64,000 bases of DNA from Clostridiaceae bacterium Marseille-Q4143 (GCA_018228645.1 CP073693.1:1386001-1450000), one strand, 5' to 3'; counted from the first letter of the stretch, positions 1 to 8,158 are shown. Notes: generated by a model from the letters alone, not told the origin. Translations and numbers: made by a program.

Positions 1-956
1 GGATGATCTGAACGGCGGGAATCCTGCCAATCGTAGAGAACGATAGGATGAGTACCTCTGAAAGGACGATTCCGATAGACCCACATATAAGTCTTTTTGC
101 CGTTTTTGATTTTGGCATTGTCAATACGCATGACCTTTACAGGAGTCTCGTCGGCATGGATGACTTTACTGTCATAGATTAGTTCATGCATACGATCATA
201 AATTAGAGAAAGATATATATCAGTACTTCTGATCACCCAGTTTGCCATAGTATTAGTTGCAAGATTGATGCCGTTCATCTTATAGGTTTTTGCCTGCCGT
301 TCCAATGGCAGGGCATTGGTGTATTTGCCATTTATGATGGAGGCGACCAATGCCGGAGTAGCGATACTGTTCCGGAAAAGATCTCTGGGTCTTGGAGCCT
401 TCAGAATGGTTCCGTCATTACTTTTTGAAGCATATACATGGACATGATGTTCATCAACGATGAATGTTTCCGGAATGATATGGAGACGTTTATAGACTTC
501 CATCGGGAGCTCTTTGTAACCGTTTGGAAATTTGGCAGCCAGCTCTTCATCGGAGAGCCTGTGTTCGATAATACGGGCAGGAATCCCATCAAGATCTGCT
601 TCCCGTTTTCCTTTCGCCTTGGAACGACGATAGGAAGAGATGACGATTTCTTCGATCTCCGGTTCTTTCGCAGAATTCTGGTTTAAGTATTCTGCCTCAT
701 TGAAAGAATCAAAAAGAGAAATCTGACCATCGATTTCAGAAAGATTTGCTTCTGATTTGCGGCCGAAATGGCGTTGGTTCATAATGCGGATCTGTTCTGT
801 GAGAAGTTCGATCTGACGATTCGTATCAGAAAGCTGTGCATTGGCATGATCCAGTTGTGACTGCAGTGAATGAAGCTGATCCTGTAAGGAAGAAACAATA
901 ATAATGAGAGCTTCTTTGCCAAGGTTATGTAATTGTTCATCTGATAACTGAATCAT
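1..956 (-). CDS. tnpC: IS66 family transposase TnpC (partial, cut by window edge)
   Basis: This is the DDE transposase of an IS66-type insertion sequence. The reading frame is open from the ATG at 956-954 down to base 1, so about 318 residues are present and the C-terminus is outside the window. It has an N-terminal coiled-coil segment, then an IS66-typical MNQRHFGRKSE stretch. Further on is the motif HADETPVKV, whose Asp is the first catalytic residue of IS66 transposases. The start is set by AGGAGG eight bases upstream; another ATG at 963 is out of frame and soon stops. It follows tnpA and tnpB on the same strand after an unusually wide gap of about 280 bp. No frameshift is visible in the part present. 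Confidence 0.93.
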   Translation of the reverse strand, partial: MIQLSDEQLHNLGKEALIIIVSSLQDQLHSLQSQLDHANAQLSDTNRQIELLTEQIRIMNQRHFGRKSEANLSEIDGQISLFDSFNEAEYLNQNSAKEPEIEEIVISSYRRSKAKGKREADLDGIPARIIEHRLSDEELAAKFPNGYKELPMEVYKRLHIIPETFIVDEHHVHVYASKSNDGTILKAPRPRDLFRNSIATPALVASIINGKYTNALPLERQAKTYKMNGINLATNTMANWVIRSTDIYLSLIYDRMHELIYDSKVIHADETPVKVMRIDNAKIKNGKKTYMWVYRNRPFRGTHPIVLYDWQDSRRSDH

Positions 957-961
957 GATCC

Positions 962-1093
962 ATGCCTCCTAACTGGAACCATTATACCAGAATCCGGGAA
1001 AAAAGAACAATTCAGCAAAAACAGAAACAGGTAAAAATGACCATAGATGAAAAGCTGAGAGATTGGATTCCCAAGGAGAAAAAAGAAAGATGA
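962..1093 (+). CDS. Small lysine-rich ORF inside IS66, opposite strand (doubtful)
   Basis: A 43-codon open frame runs against the IS66 genes in the gap between tnpC and tnpB. A shorter version could start at the ATG at 1037. The product is very basic and has no recognised domain. No good ribosome binding site precedes 962. Its stop overlaps the start of the next small frame in an ATGA arrangement, which is what translational coupling looks like. It may be chance. Confidence 0.2.
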   Translation: MPPNWNHYTRIREKRTIQQKQKQVKMTIDEKLRDWIPKEKKER

Positions 1094-1233
1094 AAATAGA
1101 AAAAGGAAGTGCTGTGCAGAGCTTTGGAGACCTTGTAAACATAGTTAGAAGGTCTCTGGAAGCTGTGCATAGTCCAAAGAGAATTGTCCTGAAAACAGGA
1201 AAAAAGTTCTCTGTATTGCACAAAGAAAAATAG
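1090..1233 (+). CDS. Small hypothetical protein inside IS66, opposite strand
   Basis: A 47-residue open frame lies between tnpB and tnpC but on the opposite strand, ending 3 bp before the tnpB stop. An AAGGAG sequence lies about 11 bases upstream of the ATG. Its composition looks like a folded small protein rather than the low-complexity product of a shadow frame. It starts MKIEKGSAVQSFGD and has mixed charge and a hydrophobic spacing pattern. I do not recognise a family. The gap it fills is wider than usual between IS66 genes, which is the main reason to consider it real. Confidence 0.4.
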   Translation: MKIEKGSAVQSFGDLVNIVRRSLEAVHSPKRIVLKTGKKFSVLHKEK

Positions 1234-1236
1234 CGT

Positions 1237-1596
1237 TTAACTGGAACTTTGTGGTGTGACATCATGAATAACAGGTTCGATTGCAAAGCCCTGCATGAGC
1301 CAGTGAAACTGTTCTGCAGACATGGATTTGAGATCATCAGATGACCGTGGCCATGTGAAATGTCCGGATTCCACACGTTTGTAAAGAAGCAGGAAGCCAT
1401 CGCCTTCCCACAGGAGGCCTTTGATCTTCGAGGCAGACCTTCCGCAGAAAAGGAACAGTGTGTTAGGGACAAACAGGTTCATATGATATCTACGTTCGAT
1501 GATGGCAGCAAGTGAATCAATGCCATATCGGAGATCTGTGTAGCCACAGACAATGTAGGTACCAGCAAAATAGGCAGGGTCAGCATCTTTAAGCAT
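1237..1596 (-). CDS. tnpB: IS66 family accessory protein TnpB (IS66 Orf2)
   Basis: This is the small accessory protein of IS66 elements, about 119 residues. The family pattern is present: a Gly-Thr-Tyr segment near the N-terminus, GYTDLRYGIDSLAAII, then LFLFCGRSASKIKGLLWEGDGF. The last part is the usual IS66 TnpB signature of a Phe-Cys-Gly-Arg turn followed by a Lys-x-Leu-x-Trp-x-x-Asp-Gly core. The start at 1596 (MLKDAD) is chosen over the upstream ATG at 1668 because it matches family length and overlaps the end of tnpA by a few bases, as is normal. It is needed for transposition, but its biochemical role is not established. Confidence 0.92.
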   Translation of the reverse strand: MLKDADPAYFAGTYIVCGYTDLRYGIDSLAAIIERRYHMNLFVPNTLFLFCGRSASKIKGLLWEGDGFLLLYKRVESGHFTWPRSSDDLKSMSAEQFHWLMQGFAIEPVIHDVTPQSSS

Positions 1597-1975
1597 AGTG
1601 CACCGCCTTGAAGAGTTTTGAAAGAAACTCCACGGAGACAGAATCATTGATCTCAATGCTGATTCCATTGATGCTCAGTTTCACAAAGGAGTGATTCGCT
1701 CGAATTGCGCAATTAGAGCGAATTGAGCTAACTTCTGTTGCTTCGAGTGAAGACTGGTACGCAGGAACTGTAGAGACAGGAATTGGAACAATATCAGGAA
1801 GTACCTGATCGACAACTTCTTCTTTGAGAAGATGTTTCCAGTAGTTGTAGGTGTGAAAGGAAAAATGATTAACTTCACACCATTGCCGGACAGTCAGCCC
1901 GCTGACTTTCTGTTCCGCAAAGCGACCAGCCCATTCCTGAAGATGGAGCTGATGAAGTTTTTGTTTTGCATTCAT
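1589..1975 (-). CDS. tnpA: IS66 family accessory protein TnpA (helix-turn-helix)
   Basis: The first gene of the IS66 element encodes 128 residues. The N-terminus (LHLQEWAGRFAEQKVSGLTVRQWC) looks like the helix-turn-helix of IS66 TnpA proteins. The conserved motif F-H-T-Y-N-Y-W-K follows the WCEVNHFS segment. The start at 1975 has AGGAGG nine bases upstream; the open frame continues upstream to 2062 but that part is probably untranslated. It overlaps tnpB, so the two are probably translationally coupled. TnpA, TnpB and TnpC together are the usual transposition set. Confidence 0.9.
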   Translation of the reverse strand: MNAKQKLHQLHLQEWAGRFAEQKVSGLTVRQWCEVNHFSFHTYNYWKHLLKEEVVDQVLPDIVPIPVSTVPAYQSSLEATEVSSIRSNCAIRANHSFVKLSINGISIEINDSVSVEFLSKLFKAVHYA

Positions 1976-2062
1976 AAGATAATCCTCCTGGACAGAGTGA
2001 TACGATTCGTACAAATCGAGCGAATTGTACGAAATCATGTTTAGATATGTTGATTGGAGCAA

Positions 2063-2335
2063 TTATCTCAGAAATGTGATAAGATGAACAGGTACTGGTT
2101 ATTGAGGATGTACGATTATTCGTTTTTAGTAGTAAAAGTAGATTATATCTGCCATTGATTTCGTAGAAGCAATATTGAATTATTGCAACTAATTTGCTAC
2201 TAAAGTTTTTGAAAACGATATGAAAAGAGTAACATTAGATGAAACGGATGTGGTGGAATGCCGCATGAAATTAGCATTTTTGATTTGATGATACTTCCTT
2301 TGGGAAGAGTTTGAATAATTAAAATTCAATATGAA
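2063..2335. other. IS66 outer flank and gene debris
   Basis: This stretch upstream of tnpA should hold the right end of the IS66 element. I cannot fix the inverted-repeat boundary because the left end is outside the window. A 22-residue frame at 2220-2288 (starting MKRVTLDETD) looks like debris of an interrupted gene. From about 2310 the sequence TTTGAATAATTAAAATTCAA begins. The same sequence recurs at 6301, just before the second leader repeat. Confidence 0.4.
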
Positions 2336-2346
2336 TTATTTTTGAT

Positions 2347-2381
2347 GACAGGCAGTCTATGGGATTGCCTGTCGTTTTTTT
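2347..2381 (+). terminator. Intrinsic terminator in leader repeat, copy 1
   Basis: The arms GACAGGCA and TGCCTGTC enclose an 11-base loop and are followed by seven T residues. The same hairpin and loop occur at 6338 and 8170, always about 150-250 bp before a gene start. It probably insulates each downstream gene from upstream transcription. Confidence 0.8.
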
Positions 2382-2597
2382 ATTATGTTGTATTTCAAGA
2401 AAATAGACATTGAAATTCTTTATCACCGTAAAAATTTAATGGTGGGTTATTTAGGAGATGGTGTGTGATACGCTTGTAGCGCAAGAATGGAGTATGTCTG
2501 CAAAAGAGACAATGTAAAAAGCATTGTGCTTTCATAAAAAAATGGATATACTAAAAATAAGAAAACAGTGAAATGTTTATGAAAAGAGGGTGTTTGT
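2382..2597 (+). promoter_or_regulatory. Conserved leader before MNT gene, copy 1
   Basis: This is the untranslated leader between the hairpin and the MNT start. It contains the dyad CTTGTAGCGCAAG near 2475. A related dyad, TTGTAGCACAA, lies at the matching place in the diverged copy upstream of the KilA-N remnant. Conservation of the dyad in an otherwise diverged copy suggests an operator, possibly for autoregulation by the toxin-antitoxin proteins. The distal part has A-rich tracts and a TATACT that could be a -10 box. The promoter is not otherwise proven. Confidence 0.45.
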
Positions 2598-2927
2598 ATG
2601 CCAGAAAGAATTGAGGATTTATTAAAGTTATATCGTGCGGAAGTGGAAAATGTTACGGAATCAAAAGTGAAGAAGGTAATTTTATATGGTTCATATGCGC
2701 GAGGTGATTTCCGACCGGATTCTGATATAGATGTAATGATTCTTGTGGATACAGACAGAGCTGGTGTCAGTCCGCTGGAAAAAAAGATATGTGATGTCAC
2801 ATATGATTTTAATGATGAGCATGGAACAGATATTATGCCAGTAGTTCAGAGCAATACGCATTTTGATTATTGGAAAAAGGCAGATATGTTTTATCGTAAT
2901 GTAGAAAAAGATGGGGTAGTAATATGA
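2598..2927 (+). CDS. MNT-type nucleotidyltransferase, antitoxin of an MNT/HEPN pair
   Basis: The 109-residue protein is a minimal nucleotidyltransferase. It carries LYGSYARGDFRPDSDIDVMI: the Gly-Ser-x-Ala-Arg-Gly loop followed by the Asp-x-Asp metal-binding pair (SDIDV). A third acidic position probably lies in the DIMPVV strand. In characterised MntA/HepT systems this protein neutralises the HEPN RNase by adding AMP groups to a tyrosine. Here it sits directly before a HEPN gene with the TGA and ATG overlapping. The start has GAGGGTG upstream. A near-identical copy is at 8421. The nucleotidyltransferase family is clear; the antitoxin role is inferred from gene order. Confidence 0.92.
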   Translation: MPERIEDLLKLYRAEVENVTESKVKKVILYGSYARGDFRPDSDIDVMILVDTDRAGVSPLEKKICDVTYDFNDEHGTDIMPVVQSNTHFDYWKKADMFYRNVEKDGVVI

Positions 2928-3346
2928 TGCAACCGTATTCAGAAGGAACATTTGATGATGTCGCAAAGTATAAATTTAAACAGGCAGAAGACGATCTTGA
3001 AGCAGCAAAACTGTTATTAGAAGCTGGAAAATATAAAGCAGCAAATAACAGAGCATATTATTCCTGCTTTCATGCGATAGATGCAGTGCTTGCCAAAGAG
3101 CCTGTGGCGTTCAAAAAGCATAAAGATACCCTTAGTTATTTTAATAAGAAATATGTACACACAGAAATTTTTCCACGTGATATCGGACGAAAAATTTCCC
3201 GACTTGAGATAATCAGACATAAGAGTGATTATGACACATTCTATATAGCAAGCAAAGAGGATGCAGTAGAGCAGGTGTCGGTAGCTGAGGAAGTAATAAG
3301 TTTGGTCGAAAAATATTTAGGATTAATGAGTAAAAATGCTCATTAA
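2924..3346 (+). CDS. HEPN domain protein, toxin of an MNT/HEPN pair
   Basis: The 140-residue protein has the four-helix HEPN pattern. The segment KYKFKQAEDDLEAAKLLLE is followed by NNRAYYSCFHAIDAVLA, which contains the Arg-x6-His RNase motif and the Tyr pair typical of this clade. HEPN toxins of this kind cleave RNA, and the partner MNT enzyme modifies the tyrosine next to the active site. The ATG at 2924 overlaps the MNT stop; a second ATG follows at 2927. Both give tight coupling. A truncated copy carrying only its first nine codons is at 8747. Confidence 0.88.
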   Translation: MMQPYSEGTFDDVAKYKFKQAEDDLEAAKLLLEAGKYKAANNRAYYSCFHAIDAVLAKEPVAFKKHKDTLSYFNKKYVHTEIFPRDIGRKISRLEIIRHKSDYDTFYIASKEDAVEQVSVAEEVISLVEKYLGLMSKNAH

Positions 3347-3685
3347 ATAGTTGGAAAATTCTGTAGAGTTTAAAGTTAAAAAAATTCTTGAAGGTAAATA
3401 GAATTTGAGAGAGACTTATATGATATCTTGCGACATTCTTCTGAAAATGATATTTGAAATATTCTTTGACCATTTGAATTGTAAATAAATAACTGTTTAC
3501 CGACTATAGTATGAGCAAGAATGATAGAATAGGCATATGAGCATAAAAAAATTCCATTTAGATATACAGAATAATTATCAAGTATAATGGAACAGCAATT
3601 TTCACTGGGTGAGGTGGAATAAGTATAAAATTTCATAATGTAAGTATGTGTCGTTTGAAAAAAAATATACAGGAGAGGTATAAAG
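3347..3685 (+). promoter_or_regulatory. Intergenic region with promoter for the TIR gene
   Basis: This 339-bp AT-rich region separates the HEPN and TIR genes. A TATAAT at 3583-3588 is a good -10 candidate; the matching -35 is weak (TTAGAT, spacing 19). AGGAGAGG lies just before the TIR start. The region has no hairpin followed by a T run, so read-through from the HEPN gene is possible. I see no convincing small gene in it. Confidence 0.45.
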
Positions 3686-6166
3686 ATGGCAAAAGTTTTT
3701 TTATCACATAGTAGTGCAGATAAAGAGTGGTATGTAAATATTGTATATAAGAAATTAGTAAAAGATTTAGGTTCAGATAGTGTTATAATTGACAGTGCGG
3801 CATTTCAAGAGGGACGAAAAACTATTGAAGAGATATATTACCATCTAGAAATAGCAGACCTATTTGTTATTTTTCTATCTGATAAAGCATTGAGTTCAAC
3901 GTGGGTTCAAGATGAATTGGAAAAGGTTGGACATATAATTGATGAAAAGAAAAAATATCAGATTTGTCCGATTATTATAGATTCGATTGTGAAATACGAT
4001 GATGATAGAATTCCGGAATGGATGCAAAAACAATATAATATTCAGAGCATATGTAGCCAAACAAAGGCATCTAATATTATAAAACAGCGTATGATAGAAA
4101 TTGCATATGAAAAACATCCAAAATTAAAAGAGCGAAATTTATTATTCGTAGGTCGTAATGAATATTTACAGAATTTTGAAGAAAGAATGGATGACTTTGA
4201 TAAAGAAAGTCCAGTGGTTGCGATTGCGTCAGGAATTGAAGGGATAGGAAGAAGAACCTTTCTAAAACATAGTCTATACAAAAGTAATATAGTAAAAGTA
4301 ACATATCCATTTTCGTATATAGTATTAGGATCGGATGAAAGTATTGAAGATTGCATTTTAAAACTGTATGATCTTGGTTTAATTACAACAGACTTCGATA
4401 TAACAATTGAATTAGTTGCAGGCATGGATATGGAAACTAAGATAGAACTTTTAATAAGCATTATATCTGAGTTACAAAATGCAGATGCAATTGTGTATAT
4501 TATTGATAATGGTTGTATCGTAAACCATGAAGGTGAGATGGCAGAATGGTTTGAGGAAGCTATAAAATCGGCTAGTATCAAAAGCAAAATAACTTTTTTG
4601 CTTGTTTGTAAGTTTAGATATTTTATTAGGGAAACAAGATTTGAAAGAGTGTATAATATTGCATTACCAGAATTGGATATTAAAGAACGTAGAGGGTTAT
4701 TAAAAAGAGATATAGAATTAGAAAAAATGGATTTAGATTCTGAAAAGGTTAAAATTGTTAGTGAACTTTTGACAGGCTTTCCAGAACAGGTCTTTTTTGC
4801 GGTTACAATGATTAAGGATCGTGGATGGGAGTATTTTGTGAGCAACACAAATGATGTTGTGACCTTTAGTGATCGGAAAGCTGCTATTATGATGCAGGAT
4901 ATTAGAAGTAATGAAAAACTAATGGAGTTTTTAGCTTTATTGGGATCGTTTGATTATATAAGCATTAGTTATATAATGTCGATAGTATCTGATGCAACTC
5001 AATATATGCAGTATATAGAAGAGTTATATTCTCGCGGAATATGTGAATATGTGGGAACATTGCACGAATATATTCGGGTTAATGACACCATACGGAATTA
5101 TCTTCAACGGAGTGAATATAGAATTTCTCCTTTGCATGAAAGAAAACTTAAAGAAAATGTTCACGAGATAGTGAAAAATATTGATGATAAGGATGTTGAT
5201 ATTCCAGAACTGTTACATAGTCTGAAGACGTCATTGATAGAAGGCATCGATATAGACAACAAATATATTATTCCGTCGATTTATTTAAAAATAATGAACG
5301 ATCTATATAATTCAGGAAGAAATAATGAGGTCGTACAATTTGCAGATAAAGCACTACAAGGCTCTACATTTATGGATAAACGTATTATTTTTGAAATAAG
5401 GTACTTACTATGTTTGGCGTTGGCAAAACTAAGGAAGGAACGCTTCAAAGACGAAGTTATGAAAATAGACGGAGCAGATCATGAATTCTTGTTTGGGTTT
5501 TATTATCGGCAGATAGGACGGTTTGATAAAGCATTAGAACGAATCAATAAGAGTTTGCAAATAAGAAAGAATTTTTCAAAGGCAAAAAGAGAAAAAGTTC
5601 AAATTTTTATTGGAATGCAGGATTATGAATCGGCATTGGAGTTGGCTAGGTTAAATTATCAAAACTATAAAGATAATCCATATCACATACAGGCATATTT
5701 TACATGTGTAATAAAATCGGATAATGTTGAAAATAAGAATAAGATATTGCAAGATTTGATTGAAAATATGGAAAGTATTGGCAGTAAACTGTCGAGGGAA
5801 TTGACTCTTAGATTTAAAGCTCAGTACGAAGCTTTTATAAAAAATGATTATGATATTGCAACATCTTATGTTAATCAGGCGATTGAAATGAATGAAAATA
5901 TTCATTATGCTAGGTTGGTTAAATTCGATATTGCTGAAAAGTTTGGTGACATTGAAACAATGCAAGAGATAGTTACCTTTTTTGAAAGACCGGAATTAAA
6001 ACAAAGATATAATGATAATATTGTATGTATGGAATCTTTGATTAAAGCAAAAAATGGAGATTGCGCAGGAGCTATAGATTATTTTAATACGCGTATAAAA
6101 AATTATACGGATGAAGCAAAGGATCGTTTTGTAATTCGACTTAATAAATATGCAAAGGAAAACTAA
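3686..6166 (+). CDS. TIR-STAND-TPR protein, probable NLR-like anti-phage effector
   Basis: The 826-residue protein has three parts. Residues 1-135 are a TIR domain, with the first box VFLSHSSADKEW and STWVQDELEKV, where Glu77 is the expected NADase catalytic residue. Residues 150-340 look like a STAND NTPase: FVGRNEYL, then a P-loop-like GIEGIGRRTF, a Walker B strand IVYIIDNG and a sensor strand ITFLLVCKF. The P-loop is degenerate, with Arg replacing both the Lys and the following Ser/Thr. From about 590 to the end there are TPR-like helix pairs (FYYRQIGRFDKALERINKSL). TIR domains in such proteins usually destroy NAD when the sensor half detects a phage product. No transmembrane segment is seen. 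It lies between duplicated MNT/HEPN units. Confidence 0.85.
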   Translation: MAKVFLSHSSADKEWYVNIVYKKLVKDLGSDSVIIDSAAFQEGRKTIEEIYYHLEIADLFVIFLSDKALSSTWVQDELEKVGHIIDEKKKYQICPIIIDSIVKYDDDRIPEWMQKQYNIQSICSQTKASNIIKQRMIEIAYEKHPKLKERNLLFVGRNEYLQNFEERMDDFDKESPVVAIASGIEGIGRRTFLKHSLYKSNIVKVTYPFSYIVLGSDESIEDCILKLYDLGLITTDFDITIELVAGMDMETKIELLISIISELQNADAIVYIIDNGCIVNHEGEMAEWFEEAIKSASIKSKITFLLVCKFRYFIRETRFERVYNIALPELDIKERRGLLKRDIELEKMDLDSEKVKIVSELLTGFPEQVFFAVTMIKDRGWEYFVSNTNDVVTFSDRKAAIMMQDIRSNEKLMEFLALLGSFDYISISYIMSIVSDATQYMQYIEELYSRGICEYVGTLHEYIRVNDTIRNYLQRSEYRISPLHERKLKENVHEIVKNIDDKDVDIPELLHSLKTSLIEGIDIDNKYIIPSIYLKIMNDLYNSGRNNEVVQFADKALQGSTFMDKRIIFEIRYLLCLALAKLRKERFKDEVMKIDGADHEFLFGFYYRQIGRFDKALERINKSLQIRKNFSKAKREKVQIFIGMQDYESALELARLNYQNYKDNPYHIQAYFTCVIKSDNVENKNKILQDLIENMESIGSKLSRELTLRFKAQYEAFIKNDYDIATSYVNQAIEMNENIHYARLVKFDIAEKFGDIETMQEIVTFFERPELKQRYNDNIVCMESLIKAKNGDCAGAIDYFNTRIKNYTDEAKDRFVIRLNKYAKEN

Positions 6167-6320
6167 TAGACGAATGACCGCAATTTGACCGCAAAAAGTC
6201 CGGTAAAAGAAAATAATAGTTATAATACTGCTAAATATGGTGTTTGAATTATAATAGAAAATACTATATATAGTAGGAAAAGGAACGACATTATTGAGTT
6301 TGAATAATTAAAATTCAATA
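6167..6320. other. Spacer after TIR gene
   Basis: This short AT-rich spacer contains a repeat of TGACCGCAA followed by TTGACCGCAA, a TATAAT at 6220, and from 6300 the sequence that also precedes the first leader copy. No gene or terminator is evident. Confidence 0.35.
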
Positions 6321-6495
6321 TGGGTTATTTTAGATGACAGGCAGTCTATGGGATTGCCTGTCGTTTTTTTATTATGTTGTATTTCAAGGAAATAGACATT
6401 GAATTTCGTTATCAATGTAAATCAACGTAAAACTTTAAACGTGGATTTATTTATGAGATGGTGTATGATATATTTGTAGCACAAGTGTAGGGTAT
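6321..6495 (+). repeat. Diverged leader repeat, copy 2 (terminator plus leader)
   Basis: This is the second occurrence of the leader that precedes the MNT genes. The terminator hairpin (6338-6372) is unchanged. Similarity then falls off, but blocks such as GAGATGGTGTATGATA and the dyad TTGTAGCACAA remain. Its left edge (TATGGGTTATTTTAGATGAC) matches copy 3 better than copy 1. It sits in front of an unrelated gene, so the leader moves or is shared independently of its cargo. Confidence 0.8.
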
Positions 6496-6530
6496 ATTTG
6501 AAAAACAATATGGGAGGGGTGTAGAGAAAT

Positions 6531-6806
6531 ATGAAGAATATGAAAATAGATGTTAACGGAACAGAAATCAGAGTAATGTGCGATGTTGCTAATGAGGAAG
6601 CATATATTTCTCTTACAGATATTGCCAAGTATAAAAATTCAGATAATGCTTTTATTGTAGTTGCCAATTGGATGCGGAACCATTCTACAATTTCATTCTT
6701 AGGATTGTGGGAACAGATTCACAATCCTAATTTTAAACCTATCGAATTCGATAGATTTAAAATAGAGTCGGGAGATAATGTGTTTACATTGACACAGAAG
6801 TTATGA
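6531..6806 (+). pseudogene. KilA-N domain protein, N-terminal remnant
   Basis: The 91-residue frame starts like KilA-N domain DNA-binding proteins of phages and gut Bacteroidetes/Firmicutes. It has a short beta segment, then ISLTDIAKYKN, then a NWMRNHSTISFLGLWE segment. Intact members run on for well over 200 residues. Here the frame stops soon after VFTLTQ, in the middle of the domain, and a piece of an unrelated gene follows. GGAGGGG lies 11 bases before the ATG, so it could still be translated. I read it as a deletion remnant. Confidence 0.7.
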
Positions 6807-7246
6807 AAGGGCAGCAGACACCATACTATTATGAAGGTGATGGACAACTTATTGCGTTTATGCGTATTGGAAATGAAAGTGTTCCGGCGACACCTGCACA
6901 GTTGCGAGAGTTAGTGCTTCGTGGAAGTGGTGAAAGTTATGATAGTTATGCAACACAGGCAAATGAAAATGTCATAGAAATTTCGGAAGAAAAAATTAAG
7001 ATATTAATGCCAGAATATTCTAAGAAAAAGCTCGCAAAAGCTTGTGAGATTTTGAAAATGATTTCGGGAAATCCGAATATTTCTATAGATGAATTAAGAA
7101 TAGCCTTAGATGTCACAGATAGAACAATTGCTAGACATATATCAAAATTAAAGGATAAAGGTATCATAGAACGAAAAGGTCCGGATAATGGTGGAGAATG
7201 GAAAATTATATGGAAGGTCTTGTTAAAGAGTATGCAAATTTTCTGA
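6803..7246 (+). pseudogene. AlbA_2/Schlafen-like ATP-binding protein, C-terminal remnant
   Basis: The 147-residue frame matches the C-terminal half of AlbA_2 (RecG-like, Schlafen-group) proteins. It begins inside the conserved PYYYEGDGQLIAFMRIGNES segment and ends with a winged helix (ISIDELRIALDVTDRTIARH, then LKDKGIIERKGPDNGG). The N-terminal nucleotide-binding half is missing. Its start overlaps the end of the KilA-N remnant by four bases. A single deletion could have joined the front of one gene to the back of another. The final residues after the winged helix also look altered. Confidence 0.7.
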
Positions 7247-7466
7247 ATGATGATAAAAAGCCTGCATCAGAGAAATTCTGGAACTTGAAAAACGGATAAA
7301 AGAAGATAAGCGTCATCCTGGAGTTATCATGGAGCTGAAAAAATCAGAGGTAATATGGGATATTGTTCGTCTCATTAGACTGAAAGTAATTACATATGAT
7401 GAGTTATCAGACTTTAGTGATGAATTACAGAATGAAGTAAAAAGAATACTTGAGATGAGCAGGTGA
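7210..7466 (+). pseudogene. Small hypothetical gene, probably frameshifted
   Basis: The N-terminal piece MEGLVKEYANFLNDDKK starts at 7210 and ends at a stop near 7299. After a shift of frame the open stretch continues as ACIREILELEKRIKED and on to 7466. Together they would make one protein of about 84 residues, so I read a frameshift near 7265-7280. A shorter intact product could start at the ATG at 7329, which has GGAG six bases upstream; that would be 45 residues. The TGA overlaps the GTG start of the next gene, as in an operon. I do not recognise the function. Confidence 0.5.
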
Positions 7467-8056
7467 TACATATGGAGATTGGTGCAACAAAAGCAGTTCA
7501 AGATCGACTAAAAACAACAAAGATTGAAGAAAGCAAAGGCGCTTCACTTGTGTTCTGCTGGGACACACATTTGACGAAAATAAAAGGAAGAAATGTCTTG
7601 TTTATTGTGAATGCCAGTAATCGTTATACAATAACAATGACAGATATTGAACCAAGAAACTGGAATTACTATACAATGTATATCAGCCGTGTGATTCATG
7701 GCGTGATGCAGGAAATGGGATATTCCGAGGATCAGATAGGGCAGTATTTTAAAATGTCAGGCGATACAACTGTAACCAAAACTCATGGTAGGAAATCGGT
7801 TGGAGGCATTAACAGAATGGTAATGGATGCACAGTATTTTGGTAAAAAGCTGGAGAAAGAAGCAAAGTATCAATGGGAACTTAGTGAGTATCTGAACAGA
7901 GATATTTGCCAGCCTGAGGGATTTGATGCATATGGATATCCGAGTGAACTTTTTAAATTAGACATGGAACGATTAGGGATTGCTGCTAAGAGAAAGCCAG
8001 CAAAGGTAATTGATTTTGTTCAGTACATAGAAAACAATCGTGGTACTAACAATTAG
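7463..8056 (+). CDS. DUF6933-like protein
   Basis: The 197-residue protein begins with a fold recalling DUF6933. It has IGATKAVQDRL, a Trp-containing turn (FCWDTHLTKIKGRN), a strand VLFIVNASNRYTI, and later helices with YFGKKLEKEAKYQWELSEYLN. The biochemical role of this family is not known to me. The start is either GTG at 7463, overlapping the previous stop, or ATG at 7472, which has AGGTG about six bases upstream and is more likely. It is the only full-length gene between the KilA-N/AlbA_2 debris and the second MNT copy. Confidence 0.6.
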   Translation: MIHMEIGATKAVQDRLKTTKIEESKGASLVFCWDTHLTKIKGRNVLFIVNASNRYTITMTDIEPRNWNYYTMYISRVIHGVMQEMGYSEDQIGQYFKMSGDTTVTKTHGRKSVGGINRMVMDAQYFGKKLEKEAKYQWELSEYLNRDICQPEGFDAYGYPSELFKLDMERLGIAAKRKPAKVIDFVQYIENNRGTNN

Positions 8057-8158
8057 TACCACAAAACCTTTTCTTGCAGAAATATGAAAAAATGCAATGG
8101 TACTGGATTGGTACTAAAAATATGTGAAACGAAAAATAATGTGTGGAAAAAGTATGGG
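8057..8158. other. Spacer before leader copy 3
   Basis: The short spacer carries a repeated GGTACTGGATTGGTACTAA-like element near 8098 but no gene or clear terminator before the leader repeat begins. Confidence 0.3.

Larger units (their letters stand above)
2336..2949. repeat. Long direct repeat, copy A (partner 8159-8772)
   Basis: This 614-bp segment recurs at a fixed offset of 5823 bp. By eye I see only three base differences: at 2343, 2531 and 2935. It covers a terminator hairpin, a leader, the whole MNT gene and the first nine codons of the HEPN gene. Both ends are abrupt. Such similarity implies a recent duplication or gene conversion. It also gives a substrate for homologous loss of the 5.8 kb between the copies. 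Confidence 0.95.
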
